The notes beneath the pieces were generated by a model that did no database searches, was not told where the DNA came from, and saw only the letters and a list, made by a program, of their open reading frames with translations. Made by a program: the position numbers and the translations under genes. A stretch of 12,146 bases of DNA, taken from the NCBI GenBank assembly GCA_030149685.1, contig JASLGI010000056.1, forward strand, positions 1 to 12,146. Direction: 5' to 3'. This DNA comes from Bacillaceae bacterium. Its GTDB lineage: Bacteria > Bacillota > Bacilli > Bacillales_A > Planococcaceae. This document shows, piece by piece, positions 1 through 9,189 of the stretch. Position 1 is the first letter of the stretch. Each line of letters opens with the position of its first letter.

Positions 1-1180
1 AAATACCTTCTTCCGCCATGAGACGGTAATAGTCTGCAAACAATTCTAAGTCAGATGTACGTGCTTTGTCGTAGTTCGTTACGTCTTCATTCGTAAAGAA
101 GTAACCGATCATTGAGCCTGCACGGTTCACTGTGTGTGGAAGGTTGTATTTCGTTGCTGCTTCTCGGAATCCTTCTTCTAACATGTCTCCGAGTTTTACG
201 AAGTGATCGTATGATTCAGGTGTTAACTGTTTTAATGTTTCAATTCCAGCTGTCATCGCTAATGGGTTTCCTGAAAGTGTACCTGCTTGGTAAACGTCTC
301 CTGCTGGTGCGATGCGTTCCATAATTTCACGTTTCCCACCGAAAGCACCGACTGGAAGGCCTCCGCCGATTACTTTCCCAAGACATGTAATATCTGGTTC
401 TACACCGAAGTACCCTTGCGCACAGTTGTAACCGACGCGGAATCCTGTCATCACTTCATCGAAGATTAATAATGCGCCATACTCTTTCGTTACTTCACGA
501 AGTCCTTCTAAAAAGCCTTCTTGTGGTGGAACGACGCCCATGTTTCCTGCAACAGGTTCTACGATAATCGCTGCGATATCTTCTCCGTGTTGTTTAAACA
601 CTTCACGTACTGTTTCTAAGTCGTTGTATGCACATGTGACTGTGTTTTTCGCAATTGACTCTGGAACACCTGGGCTATCTGGTAAACCGAGTGTTGCAAC
701 GCCTGAACCTGCTTTAATAAGTAATGAGTCATTATGTCCGTGGTAACATCCTTCAAATTTCATAATGATGTTACGGCCTGTATAACCTCGCGCTAAACGT
801 AAAGCACTCATCGTCGCTTCTGTTCCTGATGATGTCATACGAATCATCTCGATTGACGGCACACGTTCTTGGACGAGTTTTGCGAGTTCGTTTTCTTGTA
901 ATGTCGACGTTCCGAAGCTTGATCCTTTTGCTGCTTGCTTTTGAATCGCTTCAACAACTTCAGGATGACTATGTCCAACGATCAATGGTCCCCATGATAA
1001 GACGTAATCGATATATTCATTGCCGTCGATATCTGTCATCATCGCACCTTTTCCGTGGTCGATGAAAATAGGATCCATATTCACTGAACCGAAAGCACGT
1101 ACAGGTGAGTTGACACCACCTGGCATTAAATCGACTGCTTCTTTAAATGCTTCAATTGATTGTTCATAACGTTTTGTCAT
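1..1180 (-). CDS. hemL: glutamate-1-semialdehyde 2,1-aminomutase, partial (3' end beyond window)
   Basis: PLP-dependent cytosolic enzyme that isomerises glutamate-1-semialdehyde to 5-aminolevulinate, the second step of the C5 haem pathway. I translated it directly: it begins [20 protein letters not shown] and stays open to the window edge, giving 393 codons of a family normally about 430 long, so roughly the last 36 residues are outside. Visible family marks are the N-terminal [11 protein letters not shown], the [11 protein letters not shown] segment with the PLP-ring aspartate at about D241, and [17 protein letters not shown], where K269 is the expected Schiff-base lysine. The ATG overlaps the hemB stop as ATGA. 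An AAAGGAG ribosome binding site (1189-1195) sits 8 bases upstream inside hemB, so translation is probably coupled. It is the last hem gene visible; whether more genes follow cannot be seen. The identification is firm. Confidence 0.97.
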   Translation of the reverse strand, partial: MTKRYEQSIEAFKEAVDLMPGGVNSPVRAFGSVNMDPIFIDHGKGAMMTDIDGNEYIDYVLSWGPLIVGHSHPEVVEAIQKQAAKGSSFGTSTLQENELAKLVQERVPSIEMIRMTSSGTEATMSALRLARGYTGRNIIMKFEGCYHGHNDSLLIKAGSGVATLGLPDSPGVPESIAKNTVTCAYNDLETVREVFKQHGEDIAAIIVEPVAGNMGVVPPQEGFLEGLREVTKEYGALLIFDEVMTGFRVGYNCAQGYFGVEPDITCLGKVIGGGLPVGAFGGKREIMERIAPAGDVYQAGTLSGNPLAMTAGIETLKQLTPESYDHFVKLGDMLEEGFREAATKYNLPHTVNRAGSMIGYFFTNEDVTNYDKARTSDLELFADYYRLMAEEGI

Positions 1181-2160
1181 TCATTATTCTCCTTTAACCA
1201 GCGAGCGGCATCTTTTGCGTGATACGTCATTAAAATATCCGCACCCGCACGCTTCATACTTAATAATGTTTCGAGTACAATTTCTCGTTCGTCAATCCAA
1301 CCTTGCGCAGCTGCTGCTTTTACCATCGAATATTCGCCACTGACATTGTAAGCGACAACTGGTAGAAGTGTACGATCTTTCACTTCGCGCATAATGTCTA
1401 AATAACTAAGTGCTGGCTTGACGATTAAGAAGTCTGCTCCTTCTTGTACGTCCGAATCAGCTTCACGTAATGCTTCTCGACGGTTTGCAGGGTCCATTTG
1501 ATACGTCTTACGATCTCCAAACTGTGGCGCTGAATCCGCTGCGTCACGGAATGGTCCGTAATAGGCCGATGCATATTTTACCGCATAACTCATAATCGGT
1601 GTATTGACAAACCCTGCTTCATCGAGCGCCTCGCGAATGACTGCGACGAAACCGTCCATCATATTGCTCGGTGCGATAATATCTGCTCCTGCTTTTGCTT
1701 GACTCACTGCTGTTTTTGCAAGTAACTCAAGTGAAGGATCATTGACGACGTAATCTCCTTCAACGACACCGCAATGTCCGTGATCGGTATATTGGCAAAG
1801 ACACGTATCTGCAATGACGAGAAGTTCTGGATATTTCTCTTTTGCAAGACGTGTCGCGCGTTGCACGATGCCTTCATCATTGTATGCTTCATGTCCGCAA
1901 GCATCTTTTTCTGCGGGAACACCGAATAAAATGATCGATGGAATACCGAGTGCGACAACTTCTTCTAATTCTTTTTCAAATTGGTCTAATGAATATTGAT
2001 AAATTCCTGGCATCGAAGGAATTTCATTTTTCACGTTTTCGCCTTCAATGACGAAAATCGGGTAAATAAAATCTTCTACTTGCACCGTCGTTTCACGAAC
2101 CATACTGCGAAGAGCAGCTGTCGTACGTAAACGACGATGGCGGTCAAATTGTTTTGTCAT
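1177..2160 (-). CDS. hemB: delta-aminolevulinic acid dehydratase (porphobilinogen synthase)
   Basis: Condenses two 5-aminolevulinate molecules into porphobilinogen. The 327 residues match the usual bacterial length. The two active-site lysines are visible: K195 in [21 protein letters not shown], and K248 in [12 protein letters not shown], which forms the Schiff base. The metal-site segment [13 protein letters not shown] carries three cysteines (C120, C122, C130). In this family that marks the zinc-cysteine type rather than the aspartate-rich magnesium type. APSNMMDG (163-170) is another signature. The ATG lies inside the 3' end of hemD (17-base overlap) and is preceded by AAAGGAAG at 7-base spacing. 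The stop overlaps the hemL ATG. The haem-operon position agrees with the function. No anomaly seen. Confidence 0.98.
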   Translation of the reverse strand: MTKQFDRHRRLRTTAALRSMVRETTVQVEDFIYPIFVIEGENVKNEIPSMPGIYQYSLDQFEKELEEVVALGIPSIILFGVPAEKDACGHEAYNDEGIVQRATRLAKEKYPELLVIADTCLCQYTDHGHCGVVEGDYVVNDPSLELLAKTAVSQAKAGADIIAPSNMMDGFVAVIREALDEAGFVNTPIMSYAVKYASAYYGPFRDAADSAPQFGDRKTYQMDPANRREALREADSDVQEGADFLIVKPALSYLDIMREVKDRTLLPVVAYNVSGEYSMVKAAAAQGWIDEREIVLETLLSMKRAGADILMTYHAKDAARWLKENNE

Positions 2161-2917
2161 CGTTTTCTTCCTTTCGTTTCGCTGTTTCTCGAACGAGTTC
2201 GAGTAAAGTGTATGTCGATGGCATAATATGTACGGGTGCTCCGACTTGTTGTAATGCTTCTTTCGTTACGTGACCGATCGCTCCGACTGAAAAACTCCAA
2301 CCAGTCGTTGGCGCAATATGAGTCGCAAACTCGCGAACGGCTGAAGGACTCGCAAAAAACACAGTACAATGAGGCGCACGCTGAATGTCTTGAATGAGTG
2401 CTTCATGATGCGCATTCGTCGGCGCTGTTTCATAAACGGTCCATTCTTTGATCGTAAATGGTAATTGGTCACGTAAAATAGAACGAGCGAGACTGCCACG
2501 TAAAAAGACGACATCGACTTGTTCTTCTTTTTTCGGACGGAATTGTTTGACGAAAACGTCAGCACTAAACACTTCAGGGATGAACGATACCGTAAATCCG
2601 ATACGTTCAAGCGCAGCTGCTGTCTTCGTTCCAATCGCCGCAATTTTCCCTTGAAAATGTTCAGGTCGTTTATGGAAACGTTCCATCTTTTCTAAAAAAG
2701 CTTGAACAGACGACTGACTCGTGAAAATGAGCCATGTCGCTCGTTCTGCTCGCGACATAGATTGCTCGTCTTCAGGTGTTGTAATCGAACGCACTTCAAT
2801 CAACGGGTGAGAAATAGCACGTCCGCCGAGCTTTTCTACTTCGAGCAGCGGCTCTTTTGACTTCGGTGTCCCTGTGAAAATGACAGTTTCATTCGCCAAC
2901 GGTTTACTGTTTGTCAT
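2144..2917 (-). CDS. hemD: uroporphyrinogen-III synthase
   Basis: Closes and isomerises hydroxymethylbilane to uroporphyrinogen III, the branch point toward haem, sirohaem and corrinoids. HemD proteins diverge strongly in sequence, so the call rests on weak motifs plus context. The length (257 residues) fits the family. Motifs seen are [11 protein letters not shown] (64-74), [16 protein letters not shown] (93-108), VYETAP (161-166), [11 protein letters not shown] (187-197) and [14 protein letters not shown] (213-226). This pattern fits the two-domain HemD fold, with the strand-loop motifs that bind the tetrapyrrole. The gene sits between hemC and hemB, as in Bacillus, with a 14-base overlap with hemC and a 17-base overlap with hemB. 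The only purine-rich site before the ATG is GGAG at a short 4-base spacing, so initiation probably relies on coupling with hemC. The N-terminus aligns well with relatives, supporting this start. Confidence 0.95.
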   Translation of the reverse strand: MTNSKPLANETVIFTGTPKSKEPLLEVEKLGGRAISHPLIEVRSITTPEDEQSMSRAERATWLIFTSQSSVQAFLEKMERFHKRPEHFQGKIAAIGTKTAAALERIGFTVSFIPEVFSADVFVKQFRPKKEEQVDVVFLRGSLARSILRDQLPFTIKEWTVYETAPTNAHHEALIQDIQRAPHCTVFFASPSAVREFATHIAPTTGWSFSVGAIGHVTKEALQQVGAPVHIMPSTYTLLELVRETAKRKEENDDKTI

Positions 2918-3839
2918 TGAGCTCCGCCATCACTTTCTCGATTACATCGCCTGCTCCTTCTTTTCGTAAGTCTGCTGCGATTTCTTTTCCGAGCGTCGTC
3001 GCATCTTTCAATGTATGTGTCTGTTTATACACTTCTTTTGCATCGGGTGACGCGACATATCCGGTCATTTTTACTTCGCCATCTTCGTATTGAGCAAATC
3101 CGGCAATCGGCACTTGGCAAGAACCATCCATATCCGATAAAAAGGCACGTTCTGCTTCGACTTCTTGACGCGTTTTCGGATCTTCGACTTTTTTCAGCTC
3201 GCGAAGAAGCTCTTCATCATCCGCACGACATTCGATTGCAAGTGCTCCTTGCCCAACTGCTGGAATACAAACTTCAGGGTCCATATATTCTGTAATGAGA
3301 TCTTCTGGCCAACCCATACGCTTCATTCCTGCCGCGGCAAGTAAAATCGCATCGTATTCCCCGTCTTGTAATTTCTTTAATCGTGTATCAATATTTCCAC
3401 GAATCCATTTAATTTCAATATCCGGACGGATTAATTTCAATTGAGAACTTCGTCGTAAACTCGATGTCCCAACAATGGCTCCTTCTGGCAAGTCCATAAA
3501 CTTCACGTGACCGTTTGAAATGAATGCATCTCGTGGGTCTTCACGTTTCGGAATACAACCGATTGTTAAACCTTCTGGAAGTTCTGCCGGCATATCTTTC
3601 ATACTATGTACGGCAAAATCAATCGTTCCGTCAAACAATGCTTGTTGAATTTCTTTTACGAACAATCCTTTTCCTCCAACTTTCGATAGTTGGACGTGAA
3701 TAATTTGGTCTCCTTTTGTGACAATTTCTTTAATCTCAAATTCAAAGGGAGCTCCTGCTTTTTTCATCTCTTCGATGAACCACTTCGTCTGTGTTAATGC
3801 TAATTTACTTCGACGGGAACCGACGACAATTTTTCTCAT
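2904..3839 (-). CDS. hemC: porphobilinogen deaminase (hydroxymethylbilane synthase)
   Basis: Polymerises four porphobilinogen units into the linear tetrapyrrole hydroxymethylbilane, using a covalent dipyrromethane cofactor. The 311-residue length is typical. The N-terminus [17 protein letters not shown] is the family start signature. HSMKDMP (78-84) holds the catalytic aspartate at D82. [11 protein letters not shown] (124-134) and [11 protein letters not shown] (147-157) supply the arginines that hold the growing chain. The cofactor-bearing cysteine is C241 in [12 protein letters not shown]. The start is fixed by a near-perfect AAGGAGGA (3848-3855) 8 bases upstream of the ATG. This is one of the strongest ribosome binding sites in the operon, and it lies in the 22-base gap after hemX. 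The 3' end overlaps hemD by 14 bases. All key residues are present. Confidence 0.98.
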   Translation of the reverse strand: MRKIVVGSRRSKLALTQTKWFIEEMKKAGAPFEFEIKEIVTKGDQIIHVQLSKVGGKGLFVKEIQQALFDGTIDFAVHSMKDMPAELPEGLTIGCIPKREDPRDAFISNGHVKFMDLPEGAIVGTSSLRRSSQLKLIRPDIEIKWIRGNIDTRLKKLQDGEYDAILLAAAGMKRMGWPEDLITEYMDPEVCIPAVGQGALAIECRADDEELLRELKKVEDPKTRQEVEAERAFLSDMDGSCQVPIAGFAQYEDGEVKMTGYVASPDAKEVYKQTHTLKDATTLGKEIAADLRKEGAGDVIEKVMAELNDKQ

Positions 3840-3861
3840 GAATGAAATCCTCCTTCAATAT

Positions 3862-4692
3862 TTACATCCAATAATGGAATGATGACCATTGACTCGCAAC
3901 AAAAAAGTTCACGAGTACGAATAAAAACGCAATGATGATCGACCAAGCGAAATCATTTGCTCGCAAACGGCCTGTTTTTTTCAAATAAACGAGACCGCTA
4001 TAAATAATAACGACGAGAAACGACATCCAAACTTTTGGGTCTAGCATCGACCATTCATCAAGCGCGATTTTTGCCCACTGTAAACCGAATAATAAGCTAA
4101 TAAACAATAAAGGGATTCCCGCATAAATCGATCGTTTCATCCCTACTGTCGTTTGATGAAGTGATGGGTAACGACCGAATTGCTTCGTCCATATTTTTTT
4201 CTTCAATAAACGGTAAACGAGTAAATATAAAATCGCAAACGCAAAGGCAAATGCGAAAGCGACATACGCGATAAAAGCGAAGACGATATGAATGAGGAGC
4301 AACTCTGAAATGAGCATTTCGCTCACTCGACTCGATGCCCTTTGCGCGACACCGAATGTATGTATCGTCATAAAAACAAACGCAATTACATTCATTACGA
4401 ACAAAATTAAATTGTACGAATGAAAGGTATAAAACAGTAAAGAAACGAGCAGTAATAGCCAGGCGATCATATAAACTCCATCGAGCAATGTGTAGATCGG
4501 TAATTGGCCATTTTGTACAATATTGGAAACGATTGTCGTCGTTTGAATAATAAAGACAACGGCAAATAAAAAGACGGCGCAATAGTGCAAATACGTATTT
4601 CGTTTCACATAATCTGTAAAATAAAAGACGAGGCTCACCGCGTATAGGATAATCATCCACTCGTCGAGCCTCGCCATCGTCATTTCAGTCAT
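3862..4692 (-). CDS. hemX: HemX-type integral membrane protein (CcsA/cytochrome c assembly-like family)
   Basis: Membrane protein of the HemX family, related to the CcsA/CcmC cytochrome c assembly proteins. In B. subtilis and Staphylococcus aureus HemX lowers the amount of glutamyl-tRNA reductase; the mechanism here is inferred from those relatives. The 276 residues are very hydrophobic. I count about eight helices: near 12-27, 35-58, 70-90, 95-112, 130-160, 188-207, 220-238 and 247-267. A basic loop RLLKKKIWTKQFGR (161-174) follows helix 5. Helix 5 contains an odd alternating Ala-Phe run at 145-152, encoded by a short hexamer-like repeat. The gene lies 28 bases after hemA, the expected partner position. 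The only ribosome binding site candidate is AAAGG about 12 bases from the ATG, which is long. A closer in-frame ATG four codons in (MTMARL...) is an alternative start. Confidence 0.92.
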   Translation of the reverse strand: MTEMTMARLDEWMIILYAVSLVFYFTDYVKRNTYLHYCAVFLFAVVFIIQTTTIVSNIVQNGQLPIYTLLDGVYMIAWLLLLVSLLFYTFHSYNLILFVMNVIAFVFMTIHTFGVAQRASSRVSEMLISELLLIHIVFAFIAYVAFAFAFAFAILYLLVYRLLKKKIWTKQFGRYPSLHQTTVGMKRSIYAGIPLLFISLLFGLQWAKIALDEWSMLDPKVWMSFLVVIIYSGLVYLKKTGRLRANDFAWSIIIAFLFVLVNFFVASQWSSFHYWM

Positions 4693-4720
4693 ATTCGTTC
4701 GCTACCTTTCACATCCGACA

Positions 4721-6106
4721 TTACGTCGTTTTCATGTCGGGTTGAAATGCCTCTTGTTCTCGTGCTCGACGGTTTCGTTCTGCACGTTTTGCAAGACGCT
4801 CCTTCGCTAAAATAGCAAGTGCTTCCTTCTGTTCGATGACTTCTTCTGAAATGCCGAAAATTTGTTCAAACAACTCTAGCTTATCTTTCGCATTTTTGTC
4901 GGTGGATAATTCTTTTACTTGAGTAATTGGGTCTCGAAGTAATTGGTTGACGATCGACTTCGTATGCTTGCGAATCATCGCACGCTCACGTTCAGTTAAA
5001 TCGGGTAATTTATTTTCAATACTTTCCATCGTCGTCTGTTGGATGACGCTCGCTTTTTGTCGAAGTGCGACAATTAATGGTACGACACCTAATGTCGCGA
5101 CCCATTCATTGAATAAGACCACTTCGCGTTTCACCATTTCACCAATTTCTCCTGCTGCTTGTTTACGCTCTGCTAAGTTCGCTTCAACAATGCCGTGTAA
5201 ATCGTCAATATCGTATAAGAAAACGTTTTGTAAATCGCCGATACGCGGGTCCATATCTCTTGGCACAGCAATATCTACTAAAAATAAAGGTTTTCCTTTA
5301 CGGAGACGTTCAACAAACTGAATAAGTTCAAAATCAATGACATAATCTGTTGCACCTGTTGAGCTAATTAAAATATCAGCATCTAGTAATGTACATTGCA
5401 AATCGTCTAATGATTTTGCTTCTCCTTCAAATTGTTCCGCAAGTTCTTTCGCTTTTGCATATGTTCGGTTCAATACAGTAATTTTACCGACGCCGCTTCC
5501 CGCTAAGTTTTTCACCGCGAGTTCGCCCATTTCACCTGCTCCAAGGATCGCAATATGCTTATGCGATAAAGAACCGAACACTTTTTTCGCAAGCTCAACC
5601 GCTGCGTATGACACAGAGACCGCATTATCTCCGATACGTGTTTCATCATGTGCACGCTTTGCAAAAGTTACAGCACGCTTGAACATTTCATTAAACATCG
5701 TACCAGTCGTACCGATTTCTTGCGCACGCAAGAAACTTTCACGTACTTGACCTAAAATTTGCGTTTCTCCTAAAATCATCGATTCAATTCCTGAAGTTAC
5801 ACGCATTAAATGTTCCACCATGTCATCATTTTCACGAATCACTAGATGTTCTGTTAATAAATCAATCGGAATATCAAACCATTCAGAAATGAATCGTTTC
5901 ACATAGTAACGCCCCGTATGCAATTGATCGACAACTGCAAAAATTTCTGTTCGGTTACATGTCGATAAGATGACATTTTCTAAAATACTTTTTTCTTGTT
6001 GTAATGTTTGCATCGCCTCAGGAAGTTCTTCCTCTGAGAAGGCAAACTTTTCACGAATTTCTACCGGTGCTGTCCGGTAGTTTACACCTACTACAATTGT
6101 ATGCAT
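4721..6106 (-). CDS. hemA: glutamyl-tRNA reductase
   Basis: NADPH-dependent enzyme that reduces glutamyl-tRNA(Glu) to glutamate-1-semialdehyde, the committed and usually regulated step of C5 haem synthesis. At 461 residues it is close to the B. subtilis protein. The N-terminus [20 protein letters not shown] is highly conserved. The thioester-forming nucleophile is C50 in LSTCNRTE, and the conserved histidine is H99. [14 protein letters not shown] (108-121) is the family signature. [15 protein letters not shown] (187-201) is the Rossmann nucleotide-binding loop. The C-terminal helical dimerisation region starts after about residue 320 and ends in a charged tail. It is the first gene of the haem operon, 115 bases after engB. 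The ribosome binding site AGAGGTG lies 10 bases upstream and is partly covered by a small predicted hairpin; a second hairpin falls at codons 10-16. Confidence 0.98.
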   Translation of the reverse strand: MHTIVVGVNYRTAPVEIREKFAFSEEELPEAMQTLQQEKSILENVILSTCNRTEIFAVVDQLHTGRYYVKRFISEWFDIPIDLLTEHLVIRENDDMVEHLMRVTSGIESMILGETQILGQVRESFLRAQEIGTTGTMFNEMFKRAVTFAKRAHDETRIGDNAVSVSYAAVELAKKVFGSLSHKHIAILGAGEMGELAVKNLAGSGVGKITVLNRTYAKAKELAEQFEGEAKSLDDLQCTLLDADILISSTGATDYVIDFELIQFVERLRKGKPLFLVDIAVPRDMDPRIGDLQNVFLYDIDDLHGIVEANLAERKQAAGEIGEMVKREVVLFNEWVATLGVVPLIVALRQKASVIQQTTMESIENKLPDLTERERAMIRKHTKSIVNQLLRDPITQVKELSTDKNAKDKLELFEQIFGISEEVIEQKEALAILAKERLAKRAERNRRAREQEAFQPDMKTT

Positions 6107-6221
6107 CGGGTGTCCACACCTCTCACATTCATTATTACCCTAATATAATTGAAACGATACGTTAATGTTCATTGAATAATTTCATCTTATCGCTAAATGA
6201 ACCTTTTGACTAGAAAGACGC
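6107..6221 (-). promoter_or_regulatory. engB-hemA intergenic region, candidate hem operon promoter
   Basis: This 115-base gap is the only place between lonA and hemL long enough for a separate promoter. The best sigma-A-like pair I can build, read on the minus strand, is TAGTCA (6207-6212) - 17 bases - TAAGAT (6184-6189), each 4 of 6 to consensus, so weak. The gap also holds a perfect 7-base inverted repeat GTTCATT/AATGAAC (6167-6173 and 6196-6202) that overlaps the -10 candidate. An AT-rich imperfect dyad lies at 6131-6149. No GC-rich hairpin with a U tract follows engB, so read-through from lonA-engB into hemA looks possible. The presence of regulatory sequence is likely; the exact promoter is uncertain. 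Confidence 0.35.
6117..6123 (-). promoter_or_regulatory. hemA ribosome binding site inside a small hairpin
   Basis: Read on the minus strand, AGAGGTG lies 10 bases before the hemA ATG. Its GGTG part is the 5' arm of GGTGT-GG-ACACC (6109-6120), a short dyad that could partly hide the site. The same ACACC can alternatively pair with a second GGTGT at hemA codons 7-8 (6084-6088). Confidence 0.6.
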
Positions 6222-6803
6222 TCACATTCGCGCACGTATCGCATTCCATACGACTTCTTTATTCATTCCTGTTTCTGATGAATACATAATAAATTCATCG
6301 CCTTCTTCTACTTGGAATGCTTCTTTTAATAGACGTTTTTGTTTCGCTTGTTGCCCTTTTTTCAGCTTATCTGCTTTCGTTGCAATAATAATTGTCGGAA
6401 TCCCGTAATGTGCGAGGAAATCGTACATTTGTAAATCTGCATCCATCGCTTTATGACGCGCATCGATAATTAAAATGACTGCTTTTAACGTTTCACGCGT
6501 CGTTAAATAATGTTGGAGAAGAGGTCCCCATTCTGCTCGATGGTCTTTTGAACGTTTCGCATAACCATAACCTGGCACGTCGACGAAATAAAATGCTTCA
6601 TTGATTTCAAAAAAGTTTAATGTAATCGTTCGTCCAGGGTTAGATGATGTACGTGCTAATTTTTTACGACGTAAAATACTGTTAATAAATGAAGATTTTC
6701 CAACATTACTACGTCCTGCGAGCGCAAACTCAGGCAGTCCCGTTTCTGGGAACTGCTCTGGTCGTGCAGCACTCATCACAATTTCTGCTTTTTGTATTTT
6801 CAT
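6222..6803 (-). CDS. engB: ribosome biogenesis GTP-binding protein EngB/YsxC/YihA
   Basis: Small essential GTPase that in B. subtilis (YsxC) assists late assembly of the 50S ribosomal subunit. The 193 residues are the usual single-domain length. G motifs are in order: G1 GRSNVGKS (30-37), G2 threonine T59 in [12 protein letters not shown]3 DVPGYGYA (75-82) with the DVPG form typical of this family, G4 TKAD (142-145) and G5 SSETG (175-179). The ATG overlaps the lonA stop as ATGA. The ribosome binding site is GGAGG (6814-6818) within the last lonA codons, 10 bases upstream. Co-transcription and coupling with lonA are therefore likely. The ysxC position between lonA and hemA is the same as in Bacillus. 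Nothing unusual in the sequence. Confidence 0.98.
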   Translation of the reverse strand: MKIQKAEIVMSAARPEQFPETGLPEFALAGRSNVGKSSFINSILRRKKLARTSSNPGRTITLNFFEINEAFYFVDVPGYGYAKRSKDHRAEWGPLLQHYLTTRETLKAVILIIDARHKAMDADLQMYDFLAHYGIPTIIIATKADKLKKGQQAKQKRLLKEAFQVEEGDEFIMYSSETGMNKEVVWNAIRARM

Positions 6804-9121
6804 AGGCGTTCAGCCTCCAATGCTAATTTGAGCACATCCTTCACATCTGTGACCGGATGATACGTTATATTTTCTTTCACGACTTCTGGAATTTCTTCCA
6901 AGTCACGTTCATTATCTTGCGGAATAATAATTGTGTCAATACCCGCTCGATGAGCACCGAGTGATTTTTCTTTCAAACCACCAATCGGTAATACTTTTCC
7001 TCGCAATGTTACTTCTCCTGTCATACCTACATTGCGCTTTACCGGACGATTTGTCAACGCTGAAACGAGTGCTGTCACAATCGTAATTCCTGCAGATGGC
7101 CCGTCTTTCGGTACTGCTCCTTCTGGGAAGTGAATATGAATATCCGTCGACTCATAAAACTTCGGATCGATACCGAGTGCTTCAGCATTCGAACGAACAT
7201 AAGAAAGTGCTGTTTGTGCAGATTCTTGCATAACGTCTCCGAGTTTTCCGGTAAGAACGATTTTGCCTTTACCGACAGAAAGCGCTACTTCTGCTTGTAA
7301 AATATCTCCACCTGCTTGTGTATACGCTAAACCATTAACGACACCGATTTCATTTTCTTCACTAATTTCTCCGTGACGGAATTTCTTCGGTCCGATCAAA
7401 CTTTCAAGCGTATTGACACTAACAGTTACTGTTTTCTTCTCACCTGAAGCGATTTGTTTCGCTGCTTTTCGACAAACTTTCGCAAGGACACGTTCTAAAT
7501 TACGAACTCCTGCTTCTCTCGTGTAATAACGAATGATGTCTAAAACGACCGGTTCTCGGAAACGTACAGTCGATTTATTTAACCCGTGTTCTTCTAATTG
7601 TTTCGGAATTAAATGGTCATTCGCAATCGCTTCTTTTTCTACTTCTGTATAACCAGCTAAAGAAATGACTTCCATTCGGTCACGAAGCGGTCCTGGAATC
7701 ATCGACAAATCATTTGCTGTCGCGATGAAAAAGACATTCGATAAGTCATAAGGCTCCTCAATATAATGGTCACTGAACGTATTATTTTGTTCAGGGTCTA
7801 ACACTTCTAACATCGCGCTGGACGGATCGCCACGGAAATCATTTGACATTTTATCAATTTCATCGAGTAAAAACACAGGATTCGTCGTCCCTGCTTTTTT
7901 CATCCCTTGAATAATACGTCCTGGCATTGCACCGACATACGTTCGACGATGTCCACGTATTTCTGACTCATCGCGTACGCCACCGAGAGAAACACGTACG
8001 AAATGACGTCCGAGTGATTCAGCGATACTACGAGCTAGTGACGTTTTACCGACACCCGGAGGCCCTGCTAAACAAATGATTGGCCCGCGAATCGTTTCTG
8101 TCATTTGACGAACAGCGAGATACTCTAAAATTCGTTCTTTCACATCTTCTAACCCTGCATGATCGCGGTTTAAAACCTCTTCTGATTGCGCAAGATCGAG
8201 TTGATCGGTCGTCGCTTCAGTCCAAGGGAGTTCTACGAGCCAATCTAAATAGTTGCGAATGACACCACTTTCCGCGCTCGCTGCAGGAACTGCTTCATAA
8301 CGACGGAGCTCCCGTTCAAACGTTTCTTCTACATGCGGTGGCATATTTGCTTCTTTTTGGCGCTTTCGCAGTTCAGCGATATCGCGGCCTTTTCCATCTT
8401 TATCTCCGAGTTCTTCTCGAATCGCTTTCATCTGTTCACGCAAGTAATACTCTTTTTGTGTCTGCTCAACAGACTCTTTCACTCGCTTACTAATTTTTTG
8501 TTCAATCGCAACGACTTCGTGTTCACTATACAATCGCTTCATCACTTTGATCATTCGCTTCTCAACATCTGTTTCACGTAAAAACTCTTGTTTTTCTGCT
8601 AAACGTAACGGCAAATACGTCGCAATCATATCGACGAGACGTCCCGGTTCTTCAATTTGATCTACTGCTGCTTTTGCCTCTTTTGAAATACGGCGTGAAG
8701 ATTCTGCATAGCGTTCAAAATAATCGCGTACGTGACGCATGAGCGCTTCTTGTTCTAGTGTCGGCTCTTCTGGGTCTTCAAATACTTCGACATCTACAAC
8801 AGGGTATAGATCGACTCGTTCGTAGTTCGACCATTTCCCACGAGCATGTCCACGAATTAAGACACGATATGAGCCATTTGGCACTTGCTTCATCTCTTCA
8901 ACTTTCGCATATGTTCCGTATTCATACAAATCAGATTCATCTGGATCTTCTTCGCGACTATCTTTTTGCGTCGCTAAAAAAACATAGCCCCCTTCTTCCA
9001 TCGCTTGCTCTAAGGCAAATATTGAACGCTCTCGGCCGACATCGATATGTAACATCATATGCGGATAAACGAGCACTCCACGAAGCGGAAGTAAAGGGAT
9101 ACGTGTTTGAATTTTTTCCAT
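6800..9121 (-). CDS. lon: ATP-dependent endopeptidase La, Lon protease (LonA type)
   Basis: Soluble hexameric AAA+ serine protease that degrades misfolded and regulatory proteins. The 773 residues show the full LonA plan. The N-terminal substrate domain (about 7-200) begins [13 protein letters not shown] and is followed by a coiled-coil linker (about 200-250). The AAA+ module has Walker A GPPGVGKT (353-360), Walker B VFLLDEID (416-423) and the arginine segment [10 protein letters not shown] (477-486). The C-terminal protease domain has [10 protein letters not shown] with catalytic S676 and [12 protein letters not shown] with catalytic K719, the Ser-Lys dyad. The start is supported by AGAGGTGA (9128-9135), 6 bases upstream. 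It has a separate 68-base leader after the clpX terminator and overlaps engB by 4 bases. The long N-domain and lack of a membrane segment exclude LonB. I see no CtsR or CIRCE operator upstream. Confidence 0.98.
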   Translation of the reverse strand: MEKIQTRIPLLPLRGVLVYPHMMLHIDVGRERSIFALEQAMEEGGYVFLATQKDSREEDPDESDLYEYGTYAKVEEMKQVPNGSYRVLIRGHARGKWSNYERVDLYPVVDVEVFEDPEEPTLEQEALMRHVRDYFERYAESSRRISKEAKAAVDQIEEPGRLVDMIATYLPLRLAEKQEFLRETDVEKRMIKVMKRLYSEHEVVAIEQKISKRVKESVEQTQKEYYLREQMKAIREELGDKDGKGRDIAELRKRQKEANMPPHVEETFERELRRYEAVPAASAESGVIRNYLDWLVELPWTEATTDQLDLAQSEEVLNRDHAGLEDVKERILEYLAVRQMTETIRGPIICLAGPPGVGKTSLARSIAESLGRHFVRVSLGGVRDESEIRGHRRTYVGAMPGRIIQGMKKAGTTNPVFLLDEIDKMSNDFRGDPSSAMLEVLDPEQNNTFSDHYIEEPYDLSNVFFIATANDLSMIPGPLRDRMEVISLAGYTEVEKEAIANDHLIPKQLEEHGLNKSTVRFREPVVLDIIRYYTREAGVRNLERVLAKVCRKAAKQIASGEKKTVTVSVNTLESLIGPKKFRHGEISEENEIGVVNGLAYTQAGGDILQAEVALSVGKGKIVLTGKLGDVMQESAQTALSYVRSNAEALGIDPKFYESTDIHIHFPEGAVPKDGPSAGITIVTALVSALTNRPVKRNVGMTGEVTLRGKVLPIGGLKEKSLGAHRAGIDTIIIPQDNERDLEEIPEVVKENITYHPVTDVKDVLKLALEAERL

Positions 9122-9189
9122 AAACGGTCACCTCTTCATTCATTATGTATTGCTTTTCATTCGACGGTTGCATAAACGTTCATTCAATG
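9122..9189 (-). promoter_or_regulatory. lonA leader and likely promoter region
   Basis: This is the 68-base stretch between the clpX terminator U tract and the lonA ATG. On the minus strand it holds CATAAT (9142-9147), 5 of 6 to a sigma-A -10, but no convincing -35 lies 16-18 bases upstream. The AGAGGTGA ribosome binding site is at 9128-9135. Because the terminator separates it from clpX, a promoter here is expected, but its exact site is not clear. No recognisable CtsR-type direct repeat or CIRCE palindrome was found. Confidence 0.35.

Noticed and set aside
112..1065. Several plus-strand open frames across hemL
   Set aside because: They are antisense to the conserved aminomutase, whose frame is unbroken with all active-site motifs.
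2266..2643. 125-codon open frame inside hemD on the same strand
   Set aside because: Shadow of the conserved hemD frame; its composition is not protein-like and no separate ribosome binding site is convincing.
4097..4660. 187-codon open frame on the minus strand inside hemX
   Set aside because: It overlaps the clearly membrane-type hemX in another frame, has an erratic Arg/Cys/Tyr-rich composition, and belongs to no recognisable family.
8758..9123. 121-codon plus-strand frame opposite the lonA 5' end
   Set aside because: Antisense shadow of the LonA N-domain; no ribosome binding site or known family.
9119..9178. Direct repeat CATAAACG at 9119-9126 and 9171-9178 as a regulator site before lonA
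   Set aside because: Only 8 bases, one copy includes the start codon, and it does not resemble CtsR or HrcA operators.
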